Of a DNA stretch of 64,000 bases, positions 55,759-64,000 are shown one piece after another. Source of the stretch: Sulfurisoma sp963709555. Lineage in GTDB: Bacteria > Pseudomonadota > Gammaproteobacteria > Burkholderiales > Rhodocyclaceae. The position numbers were made by a program, and so were the translations under genes. Within the stretch, counting starts at the first letter, position 1. Every line of letters begins with the position of its first letter. The stretch is taken from the NCBI GenBank assembly GCA_963709555.1, contig CAVPWR010000003.1, positions 186,001 through 250,000 of the forward strand, given 5' to 3'. The notes beneath the pieces were generated by a model. It saw nothing but the letters and a program-made list of their open reading frames with translations. It searched no databases and had not been told where the DNA came from.

Positions 55759-57531
55759 ATGAGTGCCATGCCGCAAGCGGCCGAGCCCGGGCGCGTGCCG
55801 CGGCCGCAGCGTGTCGCCCGCGGCTGGCAGCGCTGGCTGCCCGGCGTGGAGATGCTGCGCGGCTACGACATCGCCTGGCTGCGCCACGACATCGTCGCCG
55901 GCCTGGTGCTGGCGGCTATGCTGGTGCCGGCGGGCATCGCCTACGCGGTGGCGTCCGGTGTGCCCGGCATCTATGGCCTCTATGCCACGATCGTCCCCCT
56001 GCTGGCGTATGCGGTGTTCGGGCCAAGCCGCATCCTGGTGCTGGGGCCGGATTCGGCGCTGGCGGCAGTGATCCTGGCGGTGGTGCTGCCGCTATCGGGC
56101 GGCGATCCGCTGCGGGCGATCGCGCTGGCGAGCATGATGGCGGTGGTCGCGGGAGTCGTCTGCATCGTCGCCGGCCTGGTCAGGCTGGGCTTCATCACCG
56201 AGCTGCTGTCGAAGCCGATCCGCTACGGCTACATGAACGGCATCGCGCTGACGGTGCTGATCAGCCAGTTGCCCAAGCTCTTCGGCATCTCGATCAAGGG
56301 CGACGGACCGTTCGACAGCGTCGTCGGCATCGGCGTGGCGATCGGCGAGGGGCGGATGCACTGGCTGACGTTTCTGATCGGTGCGGCCACGCTCGCCCTG
56401 ATTTTCGTATTCAAGAACATGCCGCGGGTTCCCGGCGTGCTCCTCGCGGTGATCGCCGCGACGCTAGCCGTAGGCGCCTTCGATCTCGGTGAAGCAGGGG
56501 TGAAAGTGCTGGGCAGCCTGCCGCAGGGCCTGCCCGCCTTCGCCATGCCCTGGATCACGAAGGAAGACATCGGCCCCGTACTGCTCGGCGGGTTTGCCGC
56601 GGCGCTGGTCGCCTTCGCCGACACCAGCGTGCTCTCCCGCGTCTACGCAGCGCGCTCGCGCACCTACGTCAATCCCAATCAGGAAATGGTCGGACTCGGC
56701 ATGGCGAATCTCGCCGCGGGTTTCTTTCAGGGCTTTCCGATCAGCAGCAGCTCTTCGCGCACACCGGTGGCCGAGGCCGCGGGCGCGAAGACCCAGCTGA
56801 CGGGCGTCTTCGGTGCGCTGGCGGTCGCCCTGCTGCTGGTCGTCGCTCCGGATCTGCTCAGTGACATGCCGACCAGCGCGCTGGCAGCGGTGGTCATCGC
56901 GGCCGCGATCGGCCTCATCGAGGTCACCGACCTCAAGCGCATCTACCGCATCCAGCGCTGGGAGTTCTGGCTGTCCATCGTCTGCACCGTCGGCGTCTTC
57001 GTCCTCGGCGCGATTCCGGGGATCGGCCTGGCGATCGTCGTCGCCGTGATCGAATTCCTCTGGGACGGCTGGCGGCCGCATTCAGCCGTGCTCGGCCGTG
57101 CCGAGGGCGTCAAGGGCTACCATGACATCAAGCGTTATCCCCAGGCACGCCTGGTCCCTGGACTGGTGCTGTTCCGCTGGGACGCACCGCTGTTCTTCGC
57201 CAATGCCGAACTGTTCCACAACCGGGTGCTCGACGCCATTGCCACGTCGCCGACGCCGGTGAAATGGGTGGTCGTCGCCGCCGAACCGGTGACCAGCGTG
57301 GACGTCACCGCCGCCGATGTCCTCGCCGAACTCGATGAGTTGCTGCAGTCGGCCGGAATCGAACTCTGCTTCGCGGAAATGAAGGACCCGGTCAAGGACA
57401 AGCTCAAGCGCTTCGGCCTGTTCTCGCGCCTCGGCGGCGAGTCCTTCTTTCCCACTATCGGCGTCGCCGTCAACAGCTATCTCGACACCCAGGCAGTTGA
57501 CTGGGTGGACTGGGAGGACAAGCAGACGTGA
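55759..57531 (+). CDS. SulP-family anion transporter with STAS domain
   Basis: Inner-membrane anion transporter of about 590 residues. Seen: LRHDIVAGLVLAAMLVPAGIAYAVASG (first segment with the SulP signature), PGIYGLYATIVPLLAYAVFGPSR, GPDSALAAVILAV, and about 10-12 membrane segments to residue 440. The C-terminal STAS domain ends with the typical CFAEMKDPVKDKLKRFGLF. Substrate may be sulfate, bicarbonate or dicarboxylate; this cannot be told from sequence. ATG 55759 is preferred; a GTG at 55747 adds four residues. No frameshift. Divergent from the ArsR-type gene. Confidence 0.93.
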   Translation: MSAMPQAAEPGRVPRPQRVARGWQRWLPGVEMLRGYDIAWLRHDIVAGLVLAAMLVPAGIAYAVASGVPGIYGLYATIVPLLAYAVFGPSRILVLGPDSALAAVILAVVLPLSGGDPLRAIALASMMAVVAGVVCIVAGLVRLGFITELLSKPIRYGYMNGIALTVLISQLPKLFGISIKGDGPFDSVVGIGVAIGEGRMHWLTFLIGAATLALIFVFKNMPRVPGVLLAVIAATLAVGAFDLGEAGVKVLGSLPQGLPAFAMPWITKEDIGPVLLGGFAAALVAFADTSVLSRVYAARSRTYVNPNQEMVGLGMANLAAGFFQGFPISSSSSRTPVAEAAGAKTQLTGVFGALAVALLLVVAPDLLSDMPTSALAAVVIAAAIGLIEVTDLKRIYRIQRWEFWLSIVCTVGVFVLGAIPGIGLAIVVAVIEFLWDGWRPHSAVLGRAEGVKGYHDIKRYPQARLVPGLVLFRWDAPLFFANAELFHNRVLDAIATSPTPVKWVVVAAEPVTSVDVTAADVLAELDELLQSAGIELCFAEMKDPVKDKLKRFGLFSRLGGESFFPTIGVAVNSYLDTQAVDWVDWEDKQT

Positions 57532-57577
57532 AGCCTGACCGCGGGCGCGAGTGGCCTGCGGCCCCGTTCCTGCTGGT

Positions 57578-57829
57578 TTATGCCGATGCGCCGGGCTTGC
57601 GGCCGGGAGTCTTGGGCGGGATATATCCGGCCACGCGACAGAGCGAACCCTCGACGGCCTTGCCCTCGGTGAATCGCGTCACGCTGCACTGGGATATTTC
57701 GCCGCGCGCCGACAGTTCCGAGATCGACAGGCGAACCTTCGCCAGCGGGATGCCCATGGCCTCGGCAATCTCCGAATCGAGTCGCTGACCGTTCTTTTTC
57801 AGGTAATCCAGGATCGGTGCTGCGTGCAT
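57578..57829 (-). CDS. small winged-helix-like protein
   Basis: Protein of 83 residues. APILDYLKKNGQRLDSEIAEAMGI, then LAKVRLSISELSARGEISQCSVTRF is a helix-turn-helix-like pattern of small winged-helix regulators; the tail CRVAGYIPPKTPGRKP is basic. GGAG stands before the ATG at 57829. Similar short regulators occur in Rhodocyclaceae, but I do not recognise a target. Convergent with sulP (46-base gap). Confidence 0.65.
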   Translation of the reverse strand: MHAAPILDYLKKNGQRLDSEIAEAMGIPLAKVRLSISELSARGEISQCSVTRFTEGKAVEGSLCRVAGYIPPKTPGRKPGASA

Positions 57830-57914
57830 CTCGAATACTCCTCGAGCAGGTGGAGGCAGAGAATCAATCTCCGGTAGTGGTTAAGGCCACCGGCTCTGTG
57901 CCTTGAAGGCGCAG

Positions 57915-57947
57915 GAAAGCAAAAAGCCCAACCTGGGAAGTCGGGCT
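57915..57947 (-). terminator. rho-independent terminator of tRNA-fMet
   Basis: Arms 57940-57947 and 57925-57932 (AGCCCGAC/GTTGGGCT on the minus strand, one G-U pair), 7-nt loop, then TTTTTGC. It lies 17 bases after the tRNA 3' end. Confidence 0.85.
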
Positions 57948-57963
57948 GCATGCTTGAAGCGTT

Positions 57964-58040
57964 TGGTTGCGGGGGCAAGATTTGAACTTGCGACCTTCGG
58001 GTTATGAGCCCGACGAGCTGCCAGACTGCTCCACCCCGCG
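57964..58040 (-). tRNA. tRNA-fMet (CAT), initiator
   Basis: Full 77-nt cloverleaf with encoded CCA: 5' CGCGGGGTGGAGCAG, anticodon loop GGCTCATAACCC, T arm GTTCAAATC, 3' CCCCGCAACCA. The unpaired C1-A72 end and the three G-C pairs of the anticodon stem mark the initiator. Confidence 0.97.
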
Positions 58041-58144
58041 TCAGAGAGGAAAACATTCTAGAGTAATTGCCCGGGCACGTCAAGCAATACCTGGTGAAAT
58101 GATTCCTGAGGCCGGATCGTGGCAGCGGTGGTGCGGGAGGCGCA

Positions 58145-60211
58145 TCAATGTCCCGGCTTCTCCGGCTCACCCGCCTGACCGGCGGCGGGTGATCTTGCCG
58201 GAAAAAGGAACAGTGCCGGCTGCATCTTGAACAGACGCCATAACCGGAGCAGGAGTTCGCGCGTCTGCGTGAATTCGACCCCGCGTGCTTTCAACGCCAT
58301 CCACAGCGCGAGGGCGAAGCTCACTGCGAGATTGGTGAATCCGATCAGGGCCACCCCCATGCCGGCCCAGAGCAGCGTCCGCAGTGGCAGGGAGTAGTCG
58401 AAGGCCTGCCAAGCGTAGCCCAGGTTCGCGGTGGCGAATGCGATGTGGCGGATGTCGAGCGGCAGGCCGAGAATCATGCCGATGGTGCCGGCAGAGCCCA
58501 GCATGCAACCGAAGAGGAAATTGCCCATCAAGCCGCCCAGGTTATCCTCGATATAAGCCCCCACGCGTTCGGCGCGGGCACTGCCGAAGCCGGCGCACAG
58601 CCAGCGCAACCGGGCTACCCGGGCACCAATCCGGGCATAGCTCGCCTTGTTGTCGAAGTAGCCCGAGATCAGGCCTGAGAGAAACAGGAATACGCCGGCC
58701 ACGGCGGCATGCGGAATGGCCCAACCCAGTGGGTCGAGGTCGTCGAGCAGGTGCGCGGCCTTGCCCGGGTCGATGACGGGCATGCCCGCAGCCTGGTTCA
58801 GGGCGTAGGCGATCAGCAGCGCGGCCGGCATCGCCAGCAGCACATTGCCGAGGATCGCCGCCAGCTGGCTGCGCGTCACCGCCGCCGCGAGATCGACCAC
58901 GCGGTCCAGATCGGCGACACGTCCCTGACTGGCGTCGCCGAGGTAGCCGGCAATGGTCTGCGCGGTCATCGCCGGCTGCTTGGTGGCGATGGTCAGATGC
59001 AGCATGTAGATCACGACGAAACCGAGGCCATAGTTCAGGCTGTAGAGCAGGGCGTAGCCGGCCGGCGCGAGATCGAGCTTGCTGCTGAATATCTTTATTA
59101 GTGCCAGGGCGGCGATGATCACGCCGGCGCCAGCGGCGGCGCGCCACATGCCGGCGTATTGCGCTGGCGTTTCCGCGATGTAGTGTTCCCCGGTCTTGGC
59201 GGCATTGTCGGTGACGCGGAGGGCCAGCATCTCGATGCCCTGAGCGACGTGCTGGATCGGATTGTTGCGCCTCGCATCCATGCGCAGGGCATCGCGGACC
59301 AGCCGGGCCCAGACGCCAAGCACGGCCGCGGAACGATCGGGACTGCCCGCTTCCTGCAGCAGCTGGGTCAACTGCTCGATGCGCTCGATCGTCTGGCGCG
59401 AACGCTGCAGGACGTAGGTGAGGTGCAGGCTGGTGCCCTGGCGCAAGGCGATTCGGTGGGCATCAGCGAGGGCCTCGCGAGTTTGATCCAGCATGACCGC
59501 CAGATCCTTGGCTTCGTCGTCGGTGCGACAGGGTTCGACGAGGTTGCGCCGCCAGGCGTCGGCGAAGCGTTGCGCGGTGGCGGCGGTGGCATGGAAGCGC
59601 ACGGTGTGGCGCGCAAAATTCCGGCCGAGGCGCTCGAATTCGGGTTCCGAACCGAGGGCGCCGATGCGGTAGGACAGCACCAGCAGGGCATCGATGATCT
59701 GATTGGCAAAGTACTCGAAGGCCGGTTCGAAATCGGCCGTCCTCGGCGGAGCCAGCGCGCGCCAGAAGCGCTGGCTCAGTTCGAGCGGAACACCCTGCAG
59801 CCAGATCCAGTCATTCGGGCGGTGGAAAATCTGCTGCAGGCAGCCGCGAAAGTCGCTGTTATCAGGCACCTCGGGCAGCAAACGGCTGGCCACGATACGG
59901 CCGAGCTCGCTGAAAAATCCGGTGGCGGGCAGGATGCCGCTGTCGGCGAAGAAACGAATCTGGCTGCGGCTGGTCACCAGGGCTTGCAGGTGCGCCCGAA
60001 CCACGGCGGCGAGATCCGGGTCGGCTTCGAGGCGCGTGACCATGACGTCATAGCGTTCGGCGGCAACTGCCGCATCTTCCCCCCGCCGCGGGCGAATCGC
60101 ATCGAACACGCGCACAAAAGCGGCAAGGGCATGCTCCGGATCGGCGACCGGGGCGGTGCTGGCGGTAAAGGCGCCCAGCGCCAGGTCAAGCGCATCGGCA
60201 GGGGTAGTCAT
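58145..60211 (-). CDS. SpecificRecomb-family membrane protein
   Basis: Protein of about 688 residues of the betaproteobacterial family named 'site-specific recombinase' (Pfam SpecificRecomb). N-terminal helical part (FFADSGILPATGFFSELG, QQIFHRPNDWIWLQGVP), C-terminal half with several membrane segments (AGVIIAALALIKIF, YALLYSLNYGLGFVVIYMLHL, GVFLFLSGLISGYFDNKASYARIG, TLLWAGMGVALIGFTNLAVSF). No tyrosine- or serine-recombinase motif is visible, so the family name is doubtful. ATG 60211 (MTTPADALDLALG) is chosen; the longer frame to 60295 adds a non-conserved basic stretch. It lies between two tRNA genes on the same strand. No frameshift. Confidence 0.88.
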   Translation of the reverse strand: MTTPADALDLALGAFTASTAPVADPEHALAAFVRVFDAIRPRRGEDAAVAAERYDVMVTRLEADPDLAAVVRAHLQALVTSRSQIRFFADSGILPATGFFSELGRIVASRLLPEVPDNSDFRGCLQQIFHRPNDWIWLQGVPLELSQRFWRALAPPRTADFEPAFEYFANQIIDALLVLSYRIGALGSEPEFERLGRNFARHTVRFHATAATAQRFADAWRRNLVEPCRTDDEAKDLAVMLDQTREALADAHRIALRQGTSLHLTYVLQRSRQTIERIEQLTQLLQEAGSPDRSAAVLGVWARLVRDALRMDARRNNPIQHVAQGIEMLALRVTDNAAKTGEHYIAETPAQYAGMWRAAAGAGVIIAALALIKIFSSKLDLAPAGYALLYSLNYGLGFVVIYMLHLTIATKQPAMTAQTIAGYLGDASQGRVADLDRVVDLAAAVTRSQLAAILGNVLLAMPAALLIAYALNQAAGMPVIDPGKAAHLLDDLDPLGWAIPHAAVAGVFLFLSGLISGYFDNKASYARIGARVARLRWLCAGFGSARAERVGAYIEDNLGGLMGNFLFGCMLGSAGTIGMILGLPLDIRHIAFATANLGYAWQAFDYSLPLRTLLWAGMGVALIGFTNLAVSFALALWMALKARGVEFTQTRELLLRLWRLFKMQPALFLFPARSPAAGQAGEPEKPGH

Positions 60212-60339
60212 GGTACGGGCGGGCGTCGCGACCCGATCGCGAGGCGGACTTTCAAGTCTTTGCGCATGCAATCCCCGCCCGAGGTGTTCCGCCATGGTGT
60301 CAGGCCCGACAATTGAGGGCCTTGACGCGTTGAATCAAA

Positions 60340-60415
60340 TGGTGCCGACAGTCTGAATCGAACAGACGACCTACCGCTTACAAGGCGGTTGCTCTACCAA
60401 CTGAGCTATGCCGGC
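60340..60415 (-). tRNA. tRNA-Thr (TGT)
   Basis: Complete 76-nt cloverleaf with encoded CCA: 5' GCCGGCATAGCTCAG, anticodon loop GCCTTGTAAGC (TGT), T arm GTTCGATTC, 3' TGTCGGCACCA. It reads toward the SpecificRecomb gene, 129 bases away, without a clear terminator. Confidence 0.97.
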
Positions 60416-60482
60416 CCGCTGCCACTTGCGCCGCGAAGTATATCGGATGAAGCTGCCGCCTCGTTTTAGAATCGGCTCTCCC

Positions 60483-62019
60483 ATGGCGCATACATCGCAC
60501 GATGCCTCAATCAATCTGCTGGTGATTGCTGCCGCCGAAGAGCGCGCGGCAGCGGTGTCGGCACGATTGTCGCAGGCGGGGATGGCGATACGGGCAGTGC
60601 GGGCGTCGACACCCAGTGCCTTGCGTGCCACCCTGCGCGAACAGGCCTGGGACGGCTGCCTCTACCTGCATGGCGAGACCGCGCTGAGTGCGCTCGGCGG
60701 TACTGAAGGCGCTCCACCAGCAGGGGCTGGACATTCCCTGCCTGATCGTCGCTGCGCCGGAGGACGAGAGGTCGGCGATTCGCGCCATGAAGGCCGGCGC
60801 CCACGACGTGGTGTCGAGCGACCGCCTCGAACGCCTGGCGCCGGCGCTGGAGCGCGAGATCCGCGAGGCGCGTCACCGCGCCGAGCATCGCGCCGCGCTG
60901 GAAATGCTGAAGGACAGCGAGGCGCGCTTCCGCGCGCTGGCGTCGAGTCTGCCGGGCATGGTGTTCCAGCTCCTCCGCGATGGCGGCGGCAACTTCCGCT
61001 TCCTCTTCGTCGGCGACGGCTGCCATCGCCTGTTCGGCATCAAGCAGCACGAGATCCTCTACTCGGCGAAGCGCTTTTTCGACGCCTTCGAAGCCGCCGA
61101 CCGGCGCCGCCTCGAGGACGCCTTCGCCGCCTCGGCGCAGTCCGGCCTGCCGCTCGAGTGGGAGGGCCGGCTCAAGGGTCGCGCGCGCGGCCGCTGGATC
61201 AGCCTGAGTTCGACGCCGCGCCACGGCGGCCACGGCGACCAGGCCGACACGGTGTGGCAGGGCATCGCCAGCGACATCTCGGAAAGCAAGGAAATCGAGG
61301 CACAGTTGCGCCGCTCGCGCGAGCAACTGTCGGAGCTCTCCTCCCACCTCGAAGTGGTGCGCGAGGAGGAGCGCGAACGCATCGCCCGCGACATCCACGA
61401 CGAGATCGGCAGCCTGCTGGTGGCGATCAAGATCGAGACCAACCTGCTGACGGCCAAATTGCCGGCGACGCCGGCCAGCCTGCGCGACAAGGCGCAGGCC
61501 ATCGGCACGCTGCTCGACCAGGCCATGGCCACGGCCAGCCGCGTCTCGCGCGAACTGCGGCCGGGCATCCTCAAGGAATTCGGCCTGGCCGAGGCCGTGC
61601 GCTGCCAGGCCGACGACTTCGCCAAGCGCTTCGGCATCACCTGCCGCGTCCAGTGCGACGACGAAGGCATGGAGCCGGATGGCGATACCTCGCTGGCCCT
61701 GTTCCGCATCGTGCAGGAGGCGCTGACCAACATCGCCAAGCATGCCCACGCTTCGCTGGTGGTGCTGCGCATGCGCCGCGAAAACGGTAGTATCTCCCTC
61801 GAGATTCGCGACAACGGCCGGGGCATTTCCGAGGGTGACCTGGCCAAGCCCAAGTCGTTCGGTCTGCGTGGCATCCGTGAGCGCGTGCATAGCCTCGCCG
61901 GCGACTTCAACGTCGCCGCCGGCGAGAGCGGCGGTACCCACATCGCGTTGCAGGTGCCGGAGCGACGCGGGGCGGAGCCGACCAGCGACGAGGAAGACCT
62001 GCAGCGCAACCTGTTCTGA
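60483..62019 (+). CDS. NarX/UhpB-type sensor histidine kinase (one frameshift)
   Basis: Soluble kinase of about 511 residues. Order: a receiver-like N-terminal domain (INLLVIAAAEERAAAVSARL; AIRAMKAGAHDVVSSDRLERL) with no clear phospho-acceptor Asp, a PAS-like domain (FRALASSLPGMVFQLLRDG), then HisKA_3 (EEERERIARDIHDEIGSLLVAIKIE, His near 61396) and HATPase (FRIVQEALTNIAKHAHAS, IRDNGRGISEGDLAKPKSFGLRGIRERV). The frame breaks near 60697 (extra G in CTCGGCGGTAC). The start may be 60447 (MKLPPRF) or 60483 (MAHTSH). The regulator follows 8 bases after the stop. No membrane segment, so the signal is probably cytoplasmic. Confidence 0.9.
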
Positions 62020-62027
62020 AAAGAGAT

Positions 62028-62669
62028 ATGGCCAACAAGATTCACGTTCTCATCGCCGACGATCATGCCATCGTCCGCCAGGGCCTCAAGCAGATCCTGT
62101 CGGAGACCGACGATCTCGTCGTCGCCGGCGAAGCCGACGATGGCGCCGACGCGATGCAGCTGGCGCGGCAGCAGCAATGGGACGTCTTCCTGCTCGACGT
62201 GACCATGCCCAACCGCAACGGCATCGATACCCTGAAGCAGCTGAAGAAGGAGTTCCCGCGGCTGCCGGTGCTGATGCTGTCGATGCACCCGGAGGAACAG
62301 TACGCGGTGCGCGCCATCAAGGCCGGCGCCTCGGGCTACCTGACCAAGCAGAGCGCACCGGAGCTGCTGGTCACCGCGATCCGCCAGGTGGCGCAGGGCA
62401 AGAAATACCTGAGCCCGACGGTGGCGATGCAGCTCGCCGACGCCATCGCCAGCGACAGCGAGAAGCCGCTGCACGAGCTGCTCACCGACCGCGAGTTCGA
62501 GGTCTTCCGCATGATCGCGGTGGGTCGCCCGCTGACCCAGATCGCCGAGGAGCTCAACCTGGCGGTGGCGACCATCAGCACCTTCCGCGCCCGCATCATC
62601 GAGAAGACCGGCCTGCGCAGCAATGCCGAGATGATCCGTTACGGCCTCGAGCACGGCCTCGTCGAGTAA
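62028..62669 (+). CDS. NarL/FixJ-family response regulator
   Basis: 213 residues. Receiver: VLIADDHAIVRQGL (acidic pair), VFLLDVTMPNRNGID (phospho-acceptor Asp near residue 58), LMLSMHPEEQYAVRAIKAGASGYLTKQS (Lys near 107). C-terminal LuxR helix-turn-helix: LTDREFEVFRMIAVGRPLTQIAEELNLAVATISTFRARIIEKTG. Frame intact. Partner of the kinase encoded just upstream; the stop is followed after 3 bases by the next gene, so the three are likely one operon. Targets unknown. Confidence 0.95.
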   Translation: MANKIHVLIADDHAIVRQGLKQILSETDDLVVAGEADDGADAMQLARQQQWDVFLLDVTMPNRNGIDTLKQLKKEFPRLPVLMLSMHPEEQYAVRAIKAGASGYLTKQSAPELLVTAIRQVAQGKKYLSPTVAMQLADAIASDSEKPLHELLTDREFEVFRMIAVGRPLTQIAEELNLAVATISTFRARIIEKTGLRSNAEMIRYGLEHGLVE

Positions 62670-62672
62670 GCC

Positions 62673-64000
62673 ATGACCAAGCTGACCCAGCCGTCCGACC
62701 TCGCCCGCGAAACCCTGCGCCAGCTGGCGATGCGGCGCATCCCGCCGACCCCGGACAACTATCACACGCTCTACCACGAGATCGCCGGCACCACGGCGGC
62801 CGAAGGCTTTCCCGAAAAGGCACTGAAGCAACTGGCCGGCGCGCTTCCGCGCAATACGCCCGAGCAGATGCGCTTTGCGCGCCAGATCGACGGTGCCGTG
62901 GCGGGCAAGAACTGGGATGGCCTCAAGGCCGCGCTGGTCGACATGCTCGACAAGAACGCCGCCGAGCCGCCGGCCTGGTCGGCACTGATCCGCGACCTCG
63001 TCGTCCAGTTCGAGGCGCGCCATGCCGAGTTCGACCACGGCGCGCAAGCGCGAGGCGCTGGATCACGTTCTCGCCTCGTCCAGCACGCCGGAAACGCTGC
63101 ATGGGCGGCTGCAGTCACTGCTGCGCGCCTGGTCGCAGGGCGTGTCCAGCAGCGAGGCGCTGAATCCGGCCGAGGCGGCACCTGCCGCCGCCGCGGCCGG
63201 GGATGCCGCCGTTGTTCCCGCGGCGATTGCGGTTCCGGCTGCCGTGGCCGCGACTTCCACGGCTGCTGCGGTGCCGGGCCAGACCCGCCAGCTCGGCAGC
63301 GACCTCAAGGATCTGATCGCCCAGCTGCTGGTGGATGCCATCGGCGTGTTGCTGGTCGATACGCCGGAGCTGGCGGAGGAGGCCAGGCAGTTGGCGGATG
63401 CAGTTCGTGCGACGCGCTCGGCCGAAGATATCGCCGAGTTCACCGCGCGCATGAAGAAGTTCAGCTATCGCCTGAACTTCGTCGCCGAGGACCAGGCCGA
63501 ACTCAAGGCCGCGCTGCTCAAGCTGCTGCAGCTCATCATCGTCAACATCAACGAGCTGATCCTCGACGACCAGTGGCTGCAGGGGCAGATCTCGGTGGTG
63601 ATGGACCTCGTCAGCCAGCCGCTCAACCTGCGCCAGCTCGATGACGTCGAGCGCCGCCTCAAGGAAGTCATCGTCAAGCAGGGTACGCTGAAGAAGCACC
63701 TCAATGACGCGCGCGACCGGCTCAAGGCCATGCTCGCCACCTTCGTCGATCGCCTGGCCAGTTTCACCGACGAGACCGGCGGCTATCACGACAAGATCGA
63801 AAGTTGCGCAGACAAGATCAGCCGTGCCAACGACATCGGCGAGCTGTCCGACGTGCTCGACGAAGTCATGCGCGAGACGCGGGTGATCCAGCTCTCTGCG
63901 CAGCGTTCGCGCGACGAGCTGACCGAGATGAAGAGCCGCGTGGCCGAGGCGGAGCAGGAAATCGCCCGGCTGCAGACCGAGCTGTCCGAGGCCGGCGACG
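62673..64000 (+). CDS. probable diguanylate cyclase, N-terminal part (cut by window end, one frameshift)
   Basis: Begins MTKLTQPSDLARETLRQLAM, then RIPPTPDNYHTLYHEIAG, a motif typical of the N-terminal helical domain of large GGDEF proteins. An Ala/Pro linker (63170-63280) follows, then a long helical region (FVAEDQAELKAALLKLLQLII, LKKHLNDARDRLKAMLATFVDRL) and a coiled coil running off the edge (EMKSRVAEAEQEIARLQTELS). The GGDEF domain itself would lie beyond base 64000, so the activity is inferred from the N-terminal architecture. The frame breaks near 63045 (GGCGCGCAAGCGCGAGG). Likely third gene of the kinase-regulator operon. Confidence 0.65.

Noticed and set aside
57964..60415. Genomic island bounded by tRNA-fMet and tRNA-Thr
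   Set aside because: No integrase with catalytic motifs, no direct repeats of the tRNA 3' ends, and the gene between is a typical betaproteobacterial family.

Overview
The window looks like a chromosomal segment of a denitrifying betaproteobacterium, most likely Rhodocyclaceae-like (Dechloromonas/Azospira/Azonexus/Thauera relatives). The evidence is high GC, an N2O-reductase cluster of the clade II type (nosB, nosG, nosH, no nosR visible), a cNOR cluster, a betaproteobacterial SpecificRecomb gene, FNR/Dnr-type operators and betaproteobacterial intergenic hairpin elements. The genus is inference.

Layout. 1-10152 (+): the nos locus, with the end of nosZ, two c-type cytochromes, nosB-nosD-nosG-nosH-nosF-nosL-nosY and a TlpA-like thioredoxin. 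10167-13865 (+): a UbiA/MenA-like prenyltransferase, then nirJ and nirN (heme d1 synthesis) behind their own FNR-type box. 13979-24395 (-): a rhodanese, an HD-GYP protein, and the NO reductase genes norD, a CcoG/NapH-like ferredoxin protein, a small membrane protein, norQ, norF, norE, a DUF1684 protein, an HDOD protein, norB and norC. Together these genes cover NO -> N2O -> N2 plus metal-centre, electron-transfer and heme d1 support; nirS is not in the window. 25008-28097 (+): a large coiled-coil/AsmA-like protein. 28132-36057 (-): pbpC and an alpha-2-macroglobulin gene. 36796-45973 (+): a small membrane ORF, kdpFABC, corA and kdpDE behind a KdpE-like operator, followed by a PTS EIIA gene and two small genes. 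47303-55615 (-): DUF2339 membrane protein, an LplT-like/acyltransferase fusion, a Tat-type amidohydrolase, aas and an ArsR regulator. 55759-57531 (+): a SulP transporter. 57578-60415 (-): a small winged-helix-like protein, tRNA-fMet, SpecificRecomb and tRNA-Thr. 60483-64000 (+): a NarX-type kinase, a NarL-type regulator and the start of a probable diguanylate cyclase.

Sequence quality. Many genes carry single-base frameshifts although the conserved protein continues in another frame. Outside kdp I count roughly one per 1-2 kb. From about 37.0 to 45.9 kb they come about every 100 bases (at least 15 in kdpA alone). These are almost purely 1-nt indels with very few nonsense changes, which points to uncorrected sequencing or assembly error, not gene decay. 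I therefore annotate these as genes and give the frameshift positions.

The most unusual signals are a dispersed 23-bp repeat (three exact copies and one near copy, two inside coding regions in different frames), the AsmA protein with a heptad-phased 168-bp tandem repeat, corA plus an EIIA gene around kdp, and heme d1 and quinone genes attached to the nos locus.
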